From: Allomyces arbusculus | Lineage: Eukaryota > Blastocladiomycota > Blastocladiomycetes > Blastocladiales > Blastocladiaceae | Reading direction: 5' to 3' | NCBI GenBank assembly: GCA_027604705.1 | Contig: JADHYV010000007.1 | Coordinates: 451,005-515,004 of the forward strand | DNA: 64,000 nt | In this document: one piece after another, positions 24,574 through 35,106 of the stretch | Position numbering within the stretch: position 1 is the stretch's first letter | How the letters are laid out: the number at the start of each line of letters is the position of its first letter | Position numbers and translations under genes: made by a program | Notes under the pieces: model-generated | Told to the model about the DNA's origin: nothing | Seen by the model: the letters and a program-made list of their open reading frames with translations, nothing else | Databases searched by the model: none

Positions 24574-25824
24574 ATGACCATGGCCAGCACACGCGCCATG
24601 ACCGACCGACTGGCCTTGCTCGTCGCGGGCAGTCTCCTGCTACTGGCCGTCGTTTCCACCGTGCACGCGCAAAAGGTTCGCGACCACGTGCACCACAACT
24701 CCCCCAGCACTCCTGACCATCAATTCTCGCATTAAGAAGATCAACCTGTCCATCGACCATGCAGTCCTCCCGCTGCACTCCGCGCACGACCTCTCCCTGG
24801 CGTCGTGGCGGCCCAAAGCGTCCGTGACCGTCGAGCGCGTGTCCGTCCCGGACGACGCGCAGCTCGCCATCTACAAGGCACAGGCGACCGCAGCCGTGAA
24901 TGCCGACGGCGTGAGTGTCCCGGAACCGCGCGTCTACATGTACGCGGTGCGCGCGGTGGATGAGCAGGGTGAAGTGGTCGCGACACGCGTCTACCCGGCG
25001 GTACGTTCTGGTGCTGCGATGAAATCGTGCAGTGGAAAGTAATGCGCAAGTGGGTGGTTGGGTGTGTAGTGCTGGCTGTCGCCGTCGGATACGGTGCGCG
25101 TGCACATGAACCAGGAGGGTGTGTTGGTCGTGAAACCGTGGGGTGGAGAAGGATTGAATGCTGACGCGGCGCGACCACAGGTCGGTTCATGGCGCTCGAC
25201 TGGATTCCGGGCACCGACGAGTGTTCGACCACGTCCAAGGTGCGGGCCAGAGCGATATGTCTCTTCCACTCGCAACAGCTGAACTAACCGGCTCGATCCA
25301 GGTCATTTCCTCGATGACGACCACCGCTGAAGCTGAAGGCCCCGTCACGCTCCCTCCGTGCGTCCAAACCCCTCCCCCTCCCCCTCCNNNNNNNNNNGGT
25401 TATTTGTTAGGCCCGTTTTCGGTCCCCCGGTGGTGCCAAACCCCACCCCGACCCCCTCCCCCCCCCCCCCCCCCTCCTCCTCCCCTCTCCTAACTCTCCC
25501 CAACCCTAACCCACCTTTCTCCACCCGTCTAGCGCACTCAAACCGACCTCCGAAACGACTGCGACCAAGAAATCGCGGACCAAAGCCGCCAAGAAACCCG
25601 CACCCGCGTCGGCAGACGCGTCGTCCCCCGCCGCCGAGGTGGTCGAGGACGACGAGGACGAAGTGGTCCCGCCGCCTGAAAAGTCGTTCGTGCAAAAGTA
25701 CTGGATGTATATTGTGCCAATCGTCATCATGCTGCTCATGGGCGGGCCCAAGGAGCCGGAGCAACAGCAGGGTGGTGGGCGTGCAGCAGCCGCAGGCGCC
25801 GCGCGGGCGCCGGCGCGGAAGTAG
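24574..25824 (+). CDS. EMC10: ER membrane protein complex subunit 10
   Basis: Lumenal and single-pass subunit of the EMC, which inserts tail-anchored and multipass proteins into the ER membrane. Proposed exons: 24574-24675 (signal peptide DRLALLVAGSLLLLAVVSTV), about 24737-25000, 25070-25142, 25181-25239, 25302 to about 25380, then an assembly gap, then 25533-25824. The diagnostic part is the C-terminus, KSFVQKYWMYIVPIVIMLLM, followed by a Gly/Gln/Ala tail. The lumenal domain is beta-rich (RVYMYAVRAVDEQGEVVATR). Ten N bases (25388-25397) and C-rich junk flank the boundary between exons 5 and 6. That junction, and the weak acceptor at 24736, are uncertain. Confidence 0.75.
25388..25397. other. 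Assembly gap (10 N) inside EMC10
   Basis: A run of ten N is bordered by CCCCTCC repeats on the left. On the right, a C tract and CT-rich sequence lie around 25450-25490. It marks a join between contigs at a low-complexity intron, not biology. Confidence 0.95.
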
Positions 25825-25998
25825 AGTGGAGGAGGGAGAGATGGTTCAATTGAAAATTGTCGTTTGCGATCGGGGATTGGCGTTTTGGAGTTGGTGCATC
25901 CGTTCACGCTCCCCACGACCTCAGTCCCGTCGGTCTCATAAATATTGTTCATTTGGATCATGCAACAGCTGCACGGTCTCCGCTCTCCACCTTTCTCT

Positions 25999-27297
25999 TT
26001 ACGCAAACATGCGCGAATACATTTGCCGCTCCTTGGCCTTCCGGTCGGCCTCCGCTTTCGCCACCGCCGCCAACTCGCGCTGAATCGCCTTATCCTCTGG
26101 CGCCAATTTCCGGGCGGCCTCCAGATGCTTGGTCGCCATTTCAGAGCTCTTCAAGCTCGCGTACGCGCAGCCCGCACGGAAATGCGCCTTGGTCTGATCC
26201 GCAACTCCCACCCCCGGCAACGCCAGAACGGACTCGGCCGCACTGACCGCGTCCGCGAACTGCGCGAGCTTGAGCGCACACATGGCGCGGTTCAAGACGC
26301 ACGGGATCTTCGCCGCGGTCACCTCCTCGGTCTTGTCGGACACGGCATCGAGGTACCGCTCGGCCTTGGCGTAGGCGCGCGACGCGCCCGCGTAGTCGGC
26401 GGCCTTGAACGCGGCGTTCCCGCGCGCGCGCAGGTCAGCGGCGAGCGGGACGACCGTCGCGGCCGTCAACTTGTTGCTGCCGAGATCTTCCGGGAAGTCG
26501 GGCGAGTTATCGCCATCCGCACCCAGAGGACCACACCACTCGAACTTGGCGTCCGCGGCGATCGACTCGGCGAGTGCCGCACCCGTCAGTTCGCCACAGT
26601 CGGCAATGACGACGTCGCGCAGGGGCTTGTCGGACGCGCCCGTCTTGGTGTTCTCGACGGTGCGAACAATGTTCTTGCCTTGCACGACGCGCCCAAAGAC
26701 GACGTGCTTGTTATCGAGGTGCGGCGTGAGCGTGGTCGTGATAAAGAACTGCGACCCGTTGGTGTTGGGTCCGGCGTTGGCCATGGACAGCAGGAACGGC
26801 TGGTCGTGCGTGTGCACAAACGCCTCGTCCTCGAATTTCTCGCCGTAGATGGACTCGCCGCCGGTGCCGTTGCCCGCGGTAAAGTCGCCGCCCTGGATCA
26901 TGAAGCTGTTGACCGGGTGGAGAGAAATGCGAGATGAGTGATCGGATCGGGGACAAGCAGGACCAGCATTGAGCCGAGCAGAATCAAACGTACTTCTTGA
27001 TCACGCGATGGAACGTCGCGCCCTTGTAATGCAGCGGTTTCCCGGCCTTGCCAAGGCCCTTCTCGCCTGTTGTCCGTCATCGAATTGAGCACACCGCATC
27101 GGGTCAGCGATTTGGCTCCACGACCGAGATCGAGCAAGCGCGGACGTACCAGTGCAGAGCGCGCGGAAGTTCTCGGCCGTCTTGGGCACATCGGCATCGT
27201 AGAGCTCAAAGACGACGCGGCCGAGCGGTTGGCCGCCGAGCGTAAAGTCGAAGAAGGTGCGCGGGTTGGTCGATGCGGCGGGCGTCGTGGCGACCAT
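25999..27297 (-). CDS. CYP40: Cyclophilin-40, peptidyl-prolyl isomerase with TPR domain
   Basis: Hsp90 co-chaperone: a cyclophilin isomerase domain followed by TPRs that bind the Hsp90 tail. Three exons, 27297-27150, 27066-26994 and 26905-25999, give 375 aa. Cyclophilin motifs visible are [55 protein letters not shown] and [20 protein letters not shown]-like helices follow from about residue 230 ([20 protein letters not shown]). The end is [13 protein letters not shown]. The ATG at 27297 has A at -3 and G at +4 and places the domain where the family starts. An in-frame ATG at 27393 would add 32 residues. The gene lies tail to tail with EMC10. Confidence 0.93.
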
Positions 27298-27661
27298 GTT
27301 GCTGCTGCTGATCGAGTTGGTGTCGGTACTTGCTGCTGCGGTGCGGTCGGCGTAGTACATCCACGGCACAGGGCGACGGATCGTCGAGGACATGAGCAAC
27401 GACAGCGAGGGCGACCGGGCTTTTGAATCGGTCGCGAAGTGGAGCGAATCGGTCGCGAAGTGGAGCGAAACGGCGCGAACTGCGTGGCGACATGGACGCA
27501 CGTGTTGGTTGGTCCACGTCAGACGGGCTCGCCAGCGGTCCTGGCAACGGTGTCACGCGCTGGCACGTGATGGGGACGCGCGTCTCGCATCTCGCAGTTT
27601 GGCGATCAGTTGCGAGCCACCACGACTCCGACACCGTCCTCTGCCGTGATTCCAGCCAGCC
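27298..27661. promoter_or_regulatory. Divergent promoter region, CYP40 and DBP7
   Basis: Short gap between two outward-facing genes. It carries a perfect 21-bp tandem duplication, gaatcggtcgcgaagtggagc, twice at 27424-27465, followed by a partial third copy. Confidence 0.45.
27424..27465. repeat. 21-bp tandem duplication
   Basis: Two identical adjacent copies of gaatcggtcgcgaagtggagc. The next six bases start a third copy and then diverge. It lies in the CYP40/DBP7 divergent promoter. Confidence 0.85.
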
Positions 27662-29921
27662 ATGAACCCGTTCCAGCCCGCGGGCGACGACGACTACGAC
27701 TTTGACGGCTTCTTTGGCCACGCCGCCGTTGCCGCCGCCGCCGCAGCTCCAAAGTCCAAGCCAGCGCCGGCATCCGCAACCGCTGCTGCTCGAAAACCCG
27801 CTGCAATCACCAAGCCCGTACCTACCGCCAAGGGCCCCAAGGATGCCTTCGACAACAAACCCGTAGCCGCCACCAAGTCAGCCAAACGCGCTTCGCCAGC
27901 CGCCGCCGACGCCACCTCCCCCTCCACCACTCCCATTCCCGACGTGACCCCCATCCTCGGCGACTCTCCGACCTTCACGGACCTCGGCGTCCCCCCCGTC
28001 CTCGCGGCTCACCTTCGCGCACGACTCGAGATCACCGAACCGACCCGCGTCCAAACCGCGGTCCTCCGCGCCTTGCAACAGCACCCCGGCCACGACTTGG
28101 CGATCCAGTCCGAGACCGGGTCGGGCAAGACGCTCAGTTTCGTGTTACCGATCCTGCAAGCATTGCTGTTCTCGGACGCGGACGACGCCAAACTATCGCG
28201 CGCGATCGGGCCTGTGGCCCTGATTTTGGCGCCGACGCGCGAATTGGCGTTGCAGATTCACGGTGTCGTCGAGGCCGTGGCCAACATGTCGGCGCGGTCT
28301 ACGACCGACGGTGGTGACGAGACCGAGAACGGCGATGTGGAGAAACCCACGCCCGCACCGGGCATGCGCGTCCCGCGGCACTGGCTCGTCTCGTCGGTCA
28401 TTGTCGGCGGCGAGAAAAAGAAAGCCGAAAAAGCGCGCCTTCGCAAGGGGGTCAACATCCTCGTCTCGACCCCCGGCCGTTTTCTCGACCACTTGCGCAC
28501 GACCCGCTGCCTCGACGTCTCCTGTATCCGGTGGATCGTGCTCGACGAAGCCGACCGGCTGCTCGACCTCGGGTTCGAGCGCGACCTCAAGGCCATCTTT
28601 GCGCACTTACACGGGCGCGACGAATCATCCAACCCGACCACGACCCCACCACGTCCGCTCCCTCCGGCGCCCTCGACCGCGTGGCCTGCGCGGCGGCAAG
28701 TCTTCCTGTGTTCGGCCACGATCGATAAGGTCGCGCACCTCGCGCAATGGGTGCTGACGGACCCGGTGCGCGTGTCCGGGACCAAATCCAAGGGGCCCGC
28801 CCAGCTCGTGCACGAGTACGTCGAGGTGCCCGTGAAACTCAAGTTCCTCGCGCTCGCCGTGACGCTCTTGGCCATGGCGCGGAATCTTGCGCACGGTGGA
28901 ACTCCGGCGCCGCGGAAAGCGATTATTTTCTTTTCCACCCGTGCGGCGGTCGATTTTTATTACGCGGCCGTCGCACACCTGTTCAGCGCCGACTTGAGCG
29001 TGCACAAGTTGCACGGCAGCATGGACGCGAATGAGCGCAAAGCCACCATGGCTGCGTTCAACGCCAAGTCGTCCCCCGCTACGCGACACGTCCTGATCAC
29101 GACCGACGTTGCCGCGCGTGGGTTGGATTTGGCCGGGGTCGATTTGATCGTGCAGTACGACGCGCCCGCGGATGTCGCCGAGTACGTGCACCGTGTGGGC
29201 CGCACGGCGCGCGCCGGACGCAAGGGGGCCGCGGTCCTGTTCTTGGCGCCGCACGAGGTGGAGTTTGCGACGACGGTGCTGGCCGACGACGGGATGAAGA
29301 AGGTCGAGTTGGCAGACCGCGCGGCGAGGGCACTGAAGGTCACGCCGGATACGTGGGAGAGGACGGCGGTGCGCAAGTGGGGGATGCCGCTCGAGGATTG
29401 GGTCTGGCGCGATAAGCATGTACGTTGGACCGTCGCGGGTCGTAGTGGCATGGTGCGAACACGGACTGACGAATTGGTTTGATGTGTAGGCCAAGCGGCT
29501 CGCGACTGAAGGCTTCCAAGGGTACGTCAAGGGGTACGCGACCTACCCGGCGGCACTCAAGTCGATCTTCCACGTGCGCAAGCTGCACCTCGGGCATTTG
29601 GCCAAATCGTTTGGGTTGCGAGATGCGCCCGCGCAGCTCGCGCAGATCATGGGCGGGCAGGGGCAGCAGCAGGGCGAGGGCGGGAACGCCAATGGGGCAG
29701 CGACGAGCAGGAGGGCCAAGCGCGCCAAGGCCGATGCCGACGAAGGCGGCGACGACGGCAAGCCGGGCGCCAAGCGCGTGAAGAAGGTGCACGCGGACGG
29801 GATTGAGTCGTATGCAAAGGGCGCTGACGAGACTGTTCACCGCCATTTGGCGGCCGAGTTTGATTCGGGCGCCGGGTATGCGTTGGGCGGGAGGAAGAAG
29901 GGCAAGGGCAGGAAGAAGTGA
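27662..29921 (+). CDS. DBP7: DEAD-box RNA helicase Dbp7/DDX31
   Basis: Nucleolar ATP-dependent RNA helicase for large ribosomal subunit assembly. Two exons, 27662-29419 and 29490-29921, phase 0, donor GTACGT; 729 aa. Ala/Lys-rich N-terminal tail of about 100 residues. Motifs in order: [12 protein letters not shown] (Q motif), [11 protein letters not shown] (I), [10 protein letters not shown] (Ia), STPGRFLDH (Ib), [17 protein letters not shown] (II), FLCSATID (III), [11 protein letters not shown] (V) and [13 protein letters not shown] (VI). Subfamily marks are [20 protein letters not shown] and the C-terminal [20 protein letters not shown] then [12 protein letters not shown]. It ends in a basic tail ([11 protein letters not shown]) suited to nucleolar retention. 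Confidence 0.96.
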
Positions 29922-30189
29922 TCAAGAGATGTGGGCTGAGAAATCTTGTTTAATTTTTGTCGTCCACTCCAACTCAAACCTCTCGCCATCAGTCAAACGC
30001 CCGCCAACATCAAAGGAGAAGCACGGAAAGCCAGAGACGGGAAAATCAAAATAGAAGACATGCCAAAATGAAAAACGGGAAACGGGCGGGATCATGAGAG
30101 GGATGAGGTGGCCGCGAGCTCACGAACCGCGCGCAACGTCGGATGGACGGCGAGGGGACATGAACGACGACGTCGACGACGACGCGCAC

Positions 30190-31671
30190 TTAGTTCTGCG
30201 GTGCCTCCTGCGGGGCCGTCGGGACGGGCGACCGCGACCGCGACCGCACAGCGGCACCGGCGGGCGAGCGCGAACGCTGGCGCGGCGGCGAGCGCGGCGG
30301 CGGCGTGCGCTCCCCGTCACGCATGGGCGACCGCGGACGGTCGGCGGGGGCGCCGCGTGGCGACCGCGACCGGTCACGCGGCGGGAGGGGCGACCGCGAG
30401 CTAGAGATCGGGAAGGAAGGGGGAATGAATCAGTGTCCTAGACAGGGTAGTTTCGGTGCGATTGGGTGGGAATGATGCGCACCGGCGACGAGGGGGCGAC
30501 CGCGAGCGGCCACGGGGCGCACCACCGTACGAGCTGGGGCCGCCGTAGCGACCGCGCTCCTCGCGGCGGCCGACGGTGCGGGCCCACTATTGAGTGTCCA
30601 ATCGGAAGAGAGGTGAGTTGGCCGGACAAGTCGAGGCTGAAAATCAAAGGAGTGATTCGACGAACCTGCAGGCTCAGGGTGCTGCCCTCGAAGCGAATGC
30701 CGTGCAGGTCATTGTAGGCGTCCTCGGCGTCGCGCGCGTCCTCGAACTCGACAAAGGCAAAGCTATTGCACGGGGAGCGGGTGCCGGAGGTCAGATCGTG
30801 TGTGCGGAAACAAAGTGGAGTTGGCAAAGTAACGTACGGGCGCGAGCCCGGGCGCGGAGCCGGAATGTCACAGCGGACGAGACGGCCAAAGCTGTCAACC
30901 ACACACAAGAGCAAAAATGATCGAGTCGCACAGGTCAAGGAGACGACGATCGGGGGGCGCGGAGCTGGGTCAGCACGGGCGGTCGCGGTCGAGCGGTGAG
31001 GGGGGATGGTGGGCGTCGTAACGTCGTCTCGCCGGTCGTCCGTCCTTGGAAAGTGCGCAGCGGGGGAGGGAGGGAACGATCGTCGTCGTCGATCGTGCGT
31101 CACGGGCCGTTTGGACTCAAGAAAGAGTGCCACAATCGAATGCCCGAGGGCTGCACGTCGAGCTCATCCGGAGCCGGGACACAACGAGCGAAGTGTGGTG
31201 GCTCAAGCCGGCACGCACTCCGACTGCGAGAAGTCGGCGAGCACGCCGCTCACGAAGAGCAGCGCAAGCGCACGGTCCGAGCGCGCAACGAGACGGCCGA
31301 GGCCGATTCGAGCAGGTCGAAACGGGCAGCGACCACATCATCTCTCCGATGAGGGGGAAACGACGAGACGATGGCGGTGGGACGAAGGCGACGACGACGA
31401 ACGATGGGAGGGGGACGACGAAACGCCGTGCACCCGACGGGCCCGAGGGCCAAGAGCGTCCGCGGGGCGGCGAAGACGACTCGTTCGGCGAGCGCGCGGC
31501 GATTTCAAGGACGACGACGACGACGACAACGGCGGGCGAAAACGGCGGGGACGACGGTCACGACGGCGACGACGGACGGCGAGGGGGGACGGACCGCTCA
31601 AACTCGTAGGCGAGGTCGCGGGCACGCGTTTGGGGGTTGATGCCCGAAACAAAGATGGTGCGCTTGCCCAT
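30190..31671 (-). CDS. SR-type splicing factor, one RRM plus RS tail
   Basis: Pre-mRNA splicing regulator. Five exons: 31671-31595, 30891-30838, 30762-30666, 30586-30483 and 30400-30190; they join in frame to 180 aa. The RRM spans residues 4-75: [11 protein letters not shown] (RNP2 region), [26 protein letters not shown] (RNP1 region) and [17 protein letters not shown] Gly/Arg linker and about 80 residues of RS/SP dipeptides follow ([36 protein letters not shown]). Intron 1 is 703 nt, about ten times the usual length here; the other three are 53-95 nt. Start-to-start with TMEM231. The exact SR subfamily is not clear. Confidence 0.88.
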
Positions 31672-31986
31672 GATGAACGATTGGAGGGTGCGGAAAGGGG
31701 AACTCGGCCGACGAAAGGGAGCACAGCGCGATGGCCGATGGTGGCGGTGGTGGTGCTGCGTTGCGGTGGGACGGCGCGAAGCCAACTGTGCGAGCGACGT
31801 GGAAGCAGCGTGTGCGTCTGGGTGGCGTGACATCACGCGACTCGCTGCCCAGTCACGCGAGCGTGAAGGGCTGCTTGCGGATCCGTGTCGCCTGCTGGCC
31901 TGCATTCGATCCCGCAGTAACACCACGCCGTCGCGGTCCACCGGCGCCGTCTCGCCCCAGCACTGCCCGCAACCGCTGAAGCCGCG
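31672..31986. promoter_or_regulatory. Divergent promoter region, SR factor and TMEM231
   Basis: Gap of 315 bases between the two start codons, with no supported coding frame. It must contain both promoters unless these overlap the genes. Confidence 0.45.
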
Positions 31987-33168
31987 ATGCCGTGGGTCGA
32001 CCTCCTCTACGTGCCGCTCGGCGTGCGGTACCAGGCGCCGCTCTGTTCGCTCGCCACGCTCCTGGCCATATTCGTGACGGCAATCGCGGCCATTGTGCCG
32101 TTTCTGCTCGCCTACTACGCCGACGGGTTCTGGATCTCGCACACGTCCATCTTGGAGCAGCCCGACGTGCGCGTCGACCTCGGCCAGATTCACGTCGAGC
32201 TGCAAGGGTCGTACCTGGCCGGGTCGCCACTCGCGCTGGCGCGCGGGGCCGCTTCGTCGGATGCGACATGGCATGCTCTGGCCACGACCAACACGTCGCT
32301 CATGATACGCGAGCTCGCAGCGGCGGGGTCGAGTGGAGTGGACGTGAGGTTTCCGACGGTCGAGGTGCCTACTCGTCGTGCATGAGCGCCACCAGATGGT
32401 GGACGAGGGCTGACGAGTCGTTTGGGGAGAAGGGTAGAGCATCCCGTTCGACCACGACCGCAACGGCCGCATGGACCGATGGGACGCACGCATTTCCTTG
32501 CCCGTGGCCGACGACGAGACCATCTCGGCCGTGTCGTTGAGGTTGGCTCTCAACGTGACGTGGGTATGTTTCGCAACCATGTCCTGAATGGCCGCATCTC
32601 GGAAGGCCGTGTTGTGGGCGACCGTGTTGTGGACGACCGTGTCTTGAACGGCAAGAAATTTATACACTGACACGGTTCCACCACCCTTTAGTCCAAGCTC
32701 CCCCTGTCGCTCGTCATGCCGCTCAATTTGGTCGCGACCTCAACACCACCGCTCGCGAGCGACCTGACGTGGGATGGCGACCTCACGTTTACATTTGCCG
32801 CGCCCGTCCCCTCCAATCCGACTGTCATCCCGCGCATCTCGGCCTCCCTGAATCCGGCCACGCCAAACACGCGGGCTCCACGCGCGCGATCACGCCCGCT
32901 CACTTTACGCGTGCGCCTTCATGTCCTGACTGCTCCTGTCCCCGTGCGTCCGTCGTGGGCCTACATGCTCAAGTGGGCGTGGGTGCAGTACTTGACCGTG
33001 GGCCTGCTCGTGGCTGGCGTGGCCTCGCGCGCGCTCGGCGGAGTACGGGAGTGGCTCTTGACCATGCGCATCGTTGACACGCGCACCGTCGTAGTCGGTG
33101 GAAGCGCGGGGGTGGGGAGTGCGGCGGTGCCGGGTGGGAAACAGCGATTCCGGCCCGTAGCGTTCTGA
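31987..33168 (+). CDS. TMEM231: TMEM231, ciliary transition-zone membrane protein
   Basis: Component of the MKS/B9 complex that gates membrane proteins at the base of the cilium. Three exons, 31987-32364, 32438-32563 and 32692-33168, give 326 aa; human TMEM231 is about 316 as recalled. An N-terminal membrane helix (APLCSLATLLAIFVTAIAAI) precedes YADGFWISHTSILEQPDVRV. A long lumenal beta-rich domain follows (DHDRNGRMDRWDARISLPV). The second helix includes LKWAWVQYLTVGLLVAGV. The GFW...EQP and KWAWVQY motifs are the family signature. Start is the first ATG after the divergent promoter. Presence implies a conventional transition zone. Confidence 0.88.
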
Positions 33169-33613
33169 CGACTAAGTGACGGGTGGAGAGTGTTGAGAAA
33201 GACTTGAGAGATGTGCGTGGTAAGGAGTATTTATTGATGGACCGGTTTCCAAGGTCTTGACTCGTTGGGGTTGGTCAAGTCTCCACCCTCGCTCAGTACA
33301 AAATTCCTTCATTTCACGTCCAACCTCCTCCTGCGCGCCATGTCGCGCCATGGCCGAGCACCCTGTACCCCCCCCCCCCCCCTCGAGAGTCTGACCACAC
33401 CACAGCGTTCTTAGCAATCGCGTTTGGGTGTCTCAAGACTTCGTTGTTCGTTTTCCCTGACCCCGTGACTGTTGCATGACCGCCATCTCTGCGCCCTCGC
33501 TGTCCTTGTCGTCTTCAACGTTCTCTTGGCCGCGATCATTTGATCGAACCCACACCATTCTCGCACCTCGACCGCCTTGCTCGCGCAACTTACTGCAAAA
33601 CAGCTCGTTCACA
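33169..33613. other. Intergenic with poly-C tract
   Basis: No gene seen. A run of about 15 C lies at 33368-33382. An in-frame ATG at 33476 would extend the next gene by 46 residues but gives a Ser-rich unremarkable sequence. Confidence 0.45.
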
Positions 33614-34576
33614 ATGAGCCAATTCGCCGTGCCCGACCCATTCTCGCCCAGACGCCGACTGCAGCGCACGCCGCCCGACGGCAGTCCGCTCCCGGCCTCA
33701 CCCGTCCCCGCCGCCGCGACGAGGGTAAAACGAATAGCCCAACCTGTTCTCCACACTCTCCACCCAGCTGACAACCCTGATTGTTGCATCCAGGACGGCA
33801 ACGACGACGACGACAATGACGACGCCACGACCCCGACCCGCACCGCTCCCCGCACGTTGGCCGGACCTCCACGTCAACCCGACTGGTCCACTGCACGCCC
33901 ACCACCAGTCGCCCGTCCACCGCGCACCCTCGCCCGGTCGGCGCTCGCGCGATCGGCTCTCGCCGCGGCCGCCAATGACGACGACCCGACCGCACCACCC
34001 CCACTCGTGGTCGCCGCACCCCTTCCTCCCCTCGCGGGCGGCCGCCGCCGGATCCCGGCACGCGCGAAGCCGGCACCGCCACCACCCGCGACCCCGATGC
34101 GCGACGACACGAACCCGTTCGTCACCGCTGCCTCCACCGCCGTGCCGTCGTCCGTGCGTCGGATCCCCAAGGCGGCAGCGGCGGCGGCGGCGGCGGCGGT
34201 CGCGTCGCCGATGCCCTTGCGCACCCCGTCCTCGGCGCTGCTAAGGTCAGCCATGCACATGACCCCCAAACGGCGCGCGCCCGCCGCGGTGGGGTCGCCG
34301 ACGACGTCCGTGCGCGCGACGCCGATGCGCGTCAGTGGTGCTGGGCCGGTGGCCAAGAAACGCCGCGTGGTTGTGGAGGAACAACCCGCGACGATGGTGG
34401 TCGAGGACGACGACGGGGCCCCACCCGCGTGGGTCGTGGCGCGAGTCGGCGAGGAGGGCGGGCAGATGACGATGGTCCGGATTGATGCGCCTCGGGATGC
34501 ACCCAGCGTGCGTGGTGTGCGTGCGGTCGCGGATTTCCGGTGCGGGAGCGAGTTTTTGGGCGTGAGGGGCGGATGA
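33614..34576 (+). CDS. Uncharacterised disordered basic/acidic protein
   Basis: Not recognised. Two exons, 33614-33724 and 33794-34576. The 69-nt intron is a multiple of three but has GTAAAA, a CTGAC motif and CATCCAG, so splicing is likely; 297 aa result. The start ACAATGAGC is preferred. Sequence is Pro/Ala/Arg-rich (PDPFSPRRRLQRTPPDGSP), with an Ala run (AAAAAAAAA), several SP/TP sites and a basic patch PVAKKRRVVVEE that looks like a nuclear localisation signal. The C-terminus, PAWVVARVGEEGGQMTMVRI, seems more ordered. A nuclear, phosphorylated role is possible but unproven. Confidence 0.6.
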   Translation: MSQFAVPDPFSPRRRLQRTPPDGSPLPASPVPAAATRVKRIAQPVLHTLHPADNPDCCIQDGNDDDDNDDATTPTRTAPRTLAGPPRQPDWSTARPPPVARPPRTLARSALARSALAAAANDDDPTAPPPLVVAAPLPPLAGGRRRIPARAKPAPPPPATPMRDDTNPFVTAASTAVPSSVRRIPKAAAAAAAAAVASPMPLRTPSSALLRSAMHMTPKRRAPAAVGSPTTSVRATPMRVSGAGPVAKKRRVVVEEQPATMVVEDDDGAPPAWVVARVGEEGGQMTMVRIDAPRDAPSVRGVRAVADFRCGSEFLGVRGG

Positions 34577-35106
34577 CGTTCAATATAAAGCCAGCAAAAA
34601 AAAGGAATCTTCTCTCATTCTATACCATGTCGAGGTGGTTGATCACTCGGCGCGGCTCAAACTGGAGAGTGCAGATGGGCAGAAATCCAGCAAAGATGAT
34701 TGTTGTGCGTTCGTTGTTGCAACGTTGCAACGTTGGCAGGCAGGTCAGAAAGAGGCGGCTACGTTTCCTCATTGTGAATACAGAACAGGTCTGTGAAAAG
34801 CCAATCTTCATTCGCGCCAATCAAGCAAACTCGAGCACATGGGGCCAAAGGTAGCAAGATATGCATGGAGGAGACGTTGGGGGGAGGTGGGGAAGTGCGT
34901 TTTGATGATCATGTTGACATGGTCACATGCGTGGTTGCGTTGGGCCAAGGGTGTCGCCATGCTGTCCACACTGAGTGGAGACGCGCCAGTTCCTCGTCCA
35001 GTGTGGGCGTGAACCGTGTCAAGACCGTTTGGAACACGAAAGACAAGACGACGACTCGCAGCAACACCAGGAAATCCAGGCCGAAACGTCAATTTGCGCG
35101 CTCACC
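34577..35106. other. Intergenic with a 16-bp perfect palindrome
   Basis: No supported gene. GTTGCAACGTTGCAAC at 34716-34731 is its own reverse complement, about 375 bases before the BET4 start. It resembles paired RFX-type half sites (GTTGC/GCAAC) but without the canonical spacing. Confidence 0.4.

Noticed and set aside
23678-24577. 299-codon plus-strand open frame between ATP18 and EMC10
   Set aside because: No domain, odd composition, and it overlaps the EMC10 start. Long chance frames are common in this GC-rich DNA.
25502-25512. AACCCTAACCC telomere-like motif near the N gap
   Set aside because: Only about one and a half repeats, inside a single-copy gene with genes on both sides.
31684-32673. 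Long minus-strand frame upstream of the SR gene ATG
   Set aside because: It is antisense to TMEM231, and the initiator context and RRM start clearly at 31671.
33476-33613. Upstream ATG extension of the disordered orphan
   Set aside because: Adds 46 unremarkable residues; ATG 33614 has a better context.
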